From positions 1 through 7,756 of the forward strand of contig JACQSP010000056.1 of the NCBI GenBank assembly GCA_016205905.1: 7,756 bases of DNA. Reading direction: 5' to 3'. Positions within the stretch are counted from its first letter, which is position 1; every line of letters starts with the position of its first letter. Below are positions 6,606-7,756 of this stretch, piece after piece. The position numbers and the translations under genes are program-made. The stretch comes from Candidatus Woesearchaeota archaeon (GTDB lineage: Archaea > Nanobdellota > Nanobdellia > Woesearchaeales > DSVV01). The notes under the pieces are model-generated. The model saw nothing but the letters and a program-made list of their open reading frames with translations, searched no databases and had not been told where the DNA came from.

Positions 6606-6665
6606 TATCAATATTGTTAAAGTCCACGAATAGCGAACGAACTGAAACTATTTATCAATATTGTT
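6606..6665. repeat. 13-base direct repeat in loops H1 and H2
   Basis: TATCAATATTGTT occurs at 6606-6618 and at 6653-6665, 47 bases apart. Each copy occupies the 3' side of a hairpin loop and enters the descending arm. It contains the 8-bp palindrome CAATATTG. The arms themselves differ, so only the loop word is shared. Confidence 0.8.
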
Positions 6666-6695
6666 CAGTTCGTTCAATGTTGCAAACACATAAAG

Positions 6696-6793
6696 TCTTA
6701 CCATTAAAATTAGTGTGTTTGCAACATATAGTCACGGAATTTTATATTCAATTATTAATGTCCGTGACTATAGACTGGTGACATTCTTACCAT
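6696..6793. repeat. 9-base direct repeat in the H3 loop and junction
   Basis: TCTTACCAT occurs at 6696-6704 in the loop of H3 and at 6785-6793 in the unpaired joining segment (6772-6803) between H4 and the outer stem. Both are predicted single-stranded in the fold, which would fit a shared binding word. Confidence 0.6.
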
Positions 6794-6819
6794 ACAGGCT
6801 CGGGTCGGTTTTCTTTAAC

Positions 6820-6869
6820 TCTGATTTTTCCACTTGACAATCAGTGTATTCACTAATGGAAAAATCAGA
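6820..6869. repeat. Fifth hairpin, 13-bp stem with nested small hairpin
   Basis: TCTGATTTTTCCA (6820-6832) pairs perfectly with 6857-6869 around a 24-base loop. The loop contains a smaller AGTG/CACT stem (6843-6846 with 6851-6854) closed by TATT. It starts only three bases after the outer stem of the preceding multi-hairpin element and probably belongs to the same structure. Confidence 0.8.
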
Positions 6870-6888
6870 TTTTAGAGATTAAACTTAG

Positions 6889-6917
6889 TTTATAGATATT
6901 GAACGTGTTTTATAGAT
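6889..6917. repeat. TTTATAGAT pair spaced 20 bases
   Basis: TTTATAGAT lies at 6889-6897 and at 6909-6917. The 20-base spacing is about two helical turns, and the same spacing recurs at the start of the next gene with a different word. They may be protein-binding words in the upstream region of the 6991 gene. Confidence 0.45.
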
Positions 6918-6926
6918 TGTCTTTTT

Positions 6927-6938
6927 CTTAATATTAAG
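6927..6938. promoter_or_regulatory. 12-bp palindrome upstream of the HTH-nucleotidyltransferase gene
   Basis: CTTAATATTAAG is a perfect palindrome about 18 bases before the TATA box at 6956. A regulator site is possible. In AT-rich sequence a 12-bp A/T-dominated palindrome may also arise by chance. Confidence 0.35.
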
Positions 6939-6955
6939 CGCTCAAAAGCGAAAGA

Positions 6956-6963
6956 TTTATATA
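6956..6963 (+). promoter_or_regulatory. Archaeal TATA-like box for the 6991 gene
   Basis: TTTATATA, preceded by purine-rich CGAAAGA (a possible BRE), is centred about 31 bases before ATG 6991. This predicts a transcript starting about 6985 with a very short or no leader. The reverse complement TATATAAA could also serve a minus-strand transcript running into the multi-hairpin element. Confidence 0.5.
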
Positions 6964-6973
6964 GTTCTTATTA

Positions 6974-6987
6974 GTAACATATGTTAC
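6974..6987. promoter_or_regulatory. Perfect 14-bp palindrome, probable operator
   Basis: GTAACATATGTTAC is an exact palindrome between the TATA box and ATG 6991, over the expected transcription start. A protein bound here would block initiation. The right half word TGTTACAAAA (6982-6991) recurs at 7002-7011 inside the first codons, exactly 20 bases on. The obvious candidate to bind is the winged-helix protein encoded just downstream, which would be autorepression; this is inference. Confidence 0.6.
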
Positions 6988-6990
6988 AAA

Positions 6991-7518
6991 ATGAAACCGA
7001 TTGTTACAAAAAAGTACCAAAAATTGTTAATTCAAAGTTCAAGACAGAAAGTGTTAGAAGTATTTTTTCGTTATCCTGAAAAAGAATTTAGTCTTTCTGA
7101 CCTAGCAAAAGAAGCTGGCGTAGCTAAACCACATATTGGTGTTATTTTAAAGGAGATGGAACAATTTGGATTGATAATTATAACTAAGCTTACGAAAATT
7201 TGGCGTATAAGAGCTAATCAACAAAATGAACGATTTGTTAAGAATAAAATAATTTATAATCTCAATTTTATTTATCAGAGTGGGATAATTAAATTCTTAG
7301 ACGAATATTATAATCACCCAAAATTAATTAGTTTATTTGGCAGCTTTAGAAAAGGCGAAGATTTTTCAACGTCAGATATAGATATTGCTATTGAAGACGA
7401 CGTAAAAGAATATGAAATCGTAGGATTAAGAGAGTTATTAGAATTTGAGAAGAGCATCAAAAGAAGAATCCAAATTAACCGAATTTCAAGACGAGTTTTT
7501 AAATCACTTAAAGAATAA
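6991..7518 (+). CDS. Winged-helix / MNT-type nucleotidyltransferase protein
   Basis: The product is a 175-residue protein. Residues about 17-75 form a winged-helix DNA-binding domain (FSLSDLAKEAGVAKPHIGVILKEMEQ by position 33-58, then a wing ending WRIRAN). Residues about 110-165 match the minimal nucleotidyltransferase (MNT, DNA polymerase beta superfamily) core: GS at 117-118, KG at 121-122 and SDIDI at 128-132 give the GSxxxG...DxD pattern with Asp129 and Asp131. The third acidic residue usual in active enzymes is not evident; the equivalent stretch reads RRIQINRI, so activity may be lost or altered. Such fused proteins are common in archaea and are related to MNT/HEPN toxin-antitoxin components, but no HEPN partner is visible. 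A palindromic operator lies at its start. Its 3' end overlaps another open frame. A product reaching only residue 175 fits the family length. Confidence 0.82.
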   Translation: MKPIVTKKYQKLLIQSSRQKVLEVFFRYPEKEFSLSDLAKEAGVAKPHIGVILKEMEQFGLIIITKLTKIWRIRANQQNERFVKNKIIYNLNFIYQSGIIKFLDEYYNHPKLISLFGSFRKGEDFSTSDIDIAIEDDVKEYEIVGLRELLEFEKSIKRRIQINRISRRVFKSLKE

Positions 7519-7756
7519 AAACATCACAACTATAGAAGTTTTATCCAAGAAATCAAAAGAGCGAGATTTAGTTGTAGAAGTTCAATCAAGTATAGGCGCG
7601 CTAACATATTTTTGTAAAATTAAAGATAAAAGGTCAATAACAGATACAGACATTAGCAAAGCATTCATGCAGGGACAAGCAAGGAAGCTCCCCGTTCTGA
7701 TCTTAAGTAATGGCGGTCTCAATAAAAAAGCAGTAGAATTACTGGAAGATTTAAAA
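7445..7756 (+). CDS. Partial open frame, possible restriction-endonuclease-like domain
   Basis: This frame is open from 7442 to the window end, without a stop. It overlaps the last 74 bases of the nucleotidyltransferase gene in a different frame (+1). The only plausible start is TTG 7445; no ATG or GTG occurs before 7660, and no clear ribosome-binding site is visible. From about 7484 the translation looks like real protein: FQDEFLNHLKNKNITTIEVL, then DLVVEVQSSIGALTYFCKIK, KAFMQGQARKLPVLILS and KKAVELLEDLK. The alternation of strands with a Glu and a K-x-K, followed by a helix and PVLILS strand, resembles PD-(D/E)xK restriction-endonuclease-like domains found at C-termini of archaeal proteins. 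The fold call is tentative. It could be a separate overlapping gene, the tail of a protein whose front is lost, or the second half of a frameshifted fusion. Confidence 0.5.
   Translation, partial: MRRASKEESKLTEFQDEFLNHLKNKNITTIEVLSKKSKERDLVVEVQSSIGALTYFCKIKDKRSITDTDISKAFMQGQARKLPVLILSNGGLNKKAVELLEDLK

Larger units (their letters stand above)
6556..6816. other. Multi-hairpin element: outer stem enclosing four hairpins
   Basis: A perfect 13-bp outer stem is formed by 6556-6568 (AAAGAAAACCGAC) and 6804-6816. Inside, in order, are four hairpins. H1 is 6589-6599 with 6617-6627 (10 of 11 bp). H2 is 6635-6646 with 6664-6675 (12 bp, GAACGAACTGAA). H3 is 6677-6690 with 6714-6727 (14 bp, ATGTTGCAAACACA). 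H4 is 6728-6738 with 6761-6771 (11 bp, ATAGTCACGGA). H2 and H3 are one base apart, and H3 and H4 abut directly. Loops are 17-23 bases and A/T-rich. All stem sequences differ. The whole would fold as a multibranched cloverleaf. Apart from one A-C mismatch in H1 the listed arms are fully Watson-Crick, with no wobble pairs. No open frame explains it. It could be a structured RNA from either strand, or a DNA site for recombination or replication. Confidence 0.85.

Noticed and set aside
6556..6816. tRNA or tRNA-like cluster, because of the cloverleaf shape
   Set aside because: Arms of 10-14 bp and loops of 17-23 bases do not fit tRNA geometry, and no T-loop, anticodon-stem or CCA features are seen.
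6556..6869. CRISPR array
   Set aside because: The arms of the successive hairpins all differ in sequence and the spacing is irregular; there is no constant repeat and no cas gene.

Overview
The window is AT-rich and most likely comes from an archaeon, plausibly a DPANN-type lineage such as Woesearchaeota or Pacearchaeota. That is inference. It rests on A/T-rich TATA-like boxes about 25-30 bases upstream of starts (5026-5035, 6956-6963), a GGTGA ribosome-binding site for the minus-strand gene, a winged-helix plus MNT nucleotidyltransferase protein of a type common in archaea, and a PEP-utilising swivel-domain protein. No rRNA, tRNA, CRISPR array, transposase or integrase is visible.

Left part (1-2891) is a cassette-like array. 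A roughly 115-base element with 14-bp inverted-repeat ends occurs directly before two unrelated genes: an ORF6N/PLD-like gene (226-1104) and an AlbA_2/HATPase/winged-helix gene (1258-2622). A third, damaged copy (2690-2770) is followed by a short hairpin and then by a 45-base remnant of the 3' end of another ORF6N gene. The layout is repeat-gene-repeat-gene-repeat-remnant and suggests gain and loss of genes between repeats.

Middle (2892-4733, minus strand) is one long gene. It encodes a helical N-terminal region of unknown function joined to a C-terminal phosphohistidine swivel domain, and it lacks the ATP-grasp and PEP-binding parts of PEP synthase. Its upstream region (4745-5057) holds a long low-complexity palindrome, two short tandem repeats and a probable archaeal promoter for the next operon.

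Right part (5058-7756) begins with two unrecognised genes in tandem: a soluble 216-residue protein, then a 261-residue protein with one N-terminal membrane segment and a C-terminal coiled coil. Nineteen bases after the second gene comes the most striking object in the window. A 13-bp outer stem (6556-6568 with 6804-6816) encloses four consecutive hairpins with 10-14 bp arms, and a fifth 13-bp hairpin follows directly (6820-6869). No gene explains this 314-base stretch. It could be a structured RNA or a DNA recombination or replication site.

Next is a winged-helix/nucleotidyltransferase gene (6991-7518) with a perfect 14-bp palindrome between its TATA box and start codon, which looks like an operator. 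Overlapping its 3' end in another frame is an open frame that runs off the window and resembles the core of a restriction-endonuclease-like domain. The two genes of unknown function, the multi-hairpin element and the regulator/nuclease pair together form the best candidate for an undescribed accessory system.
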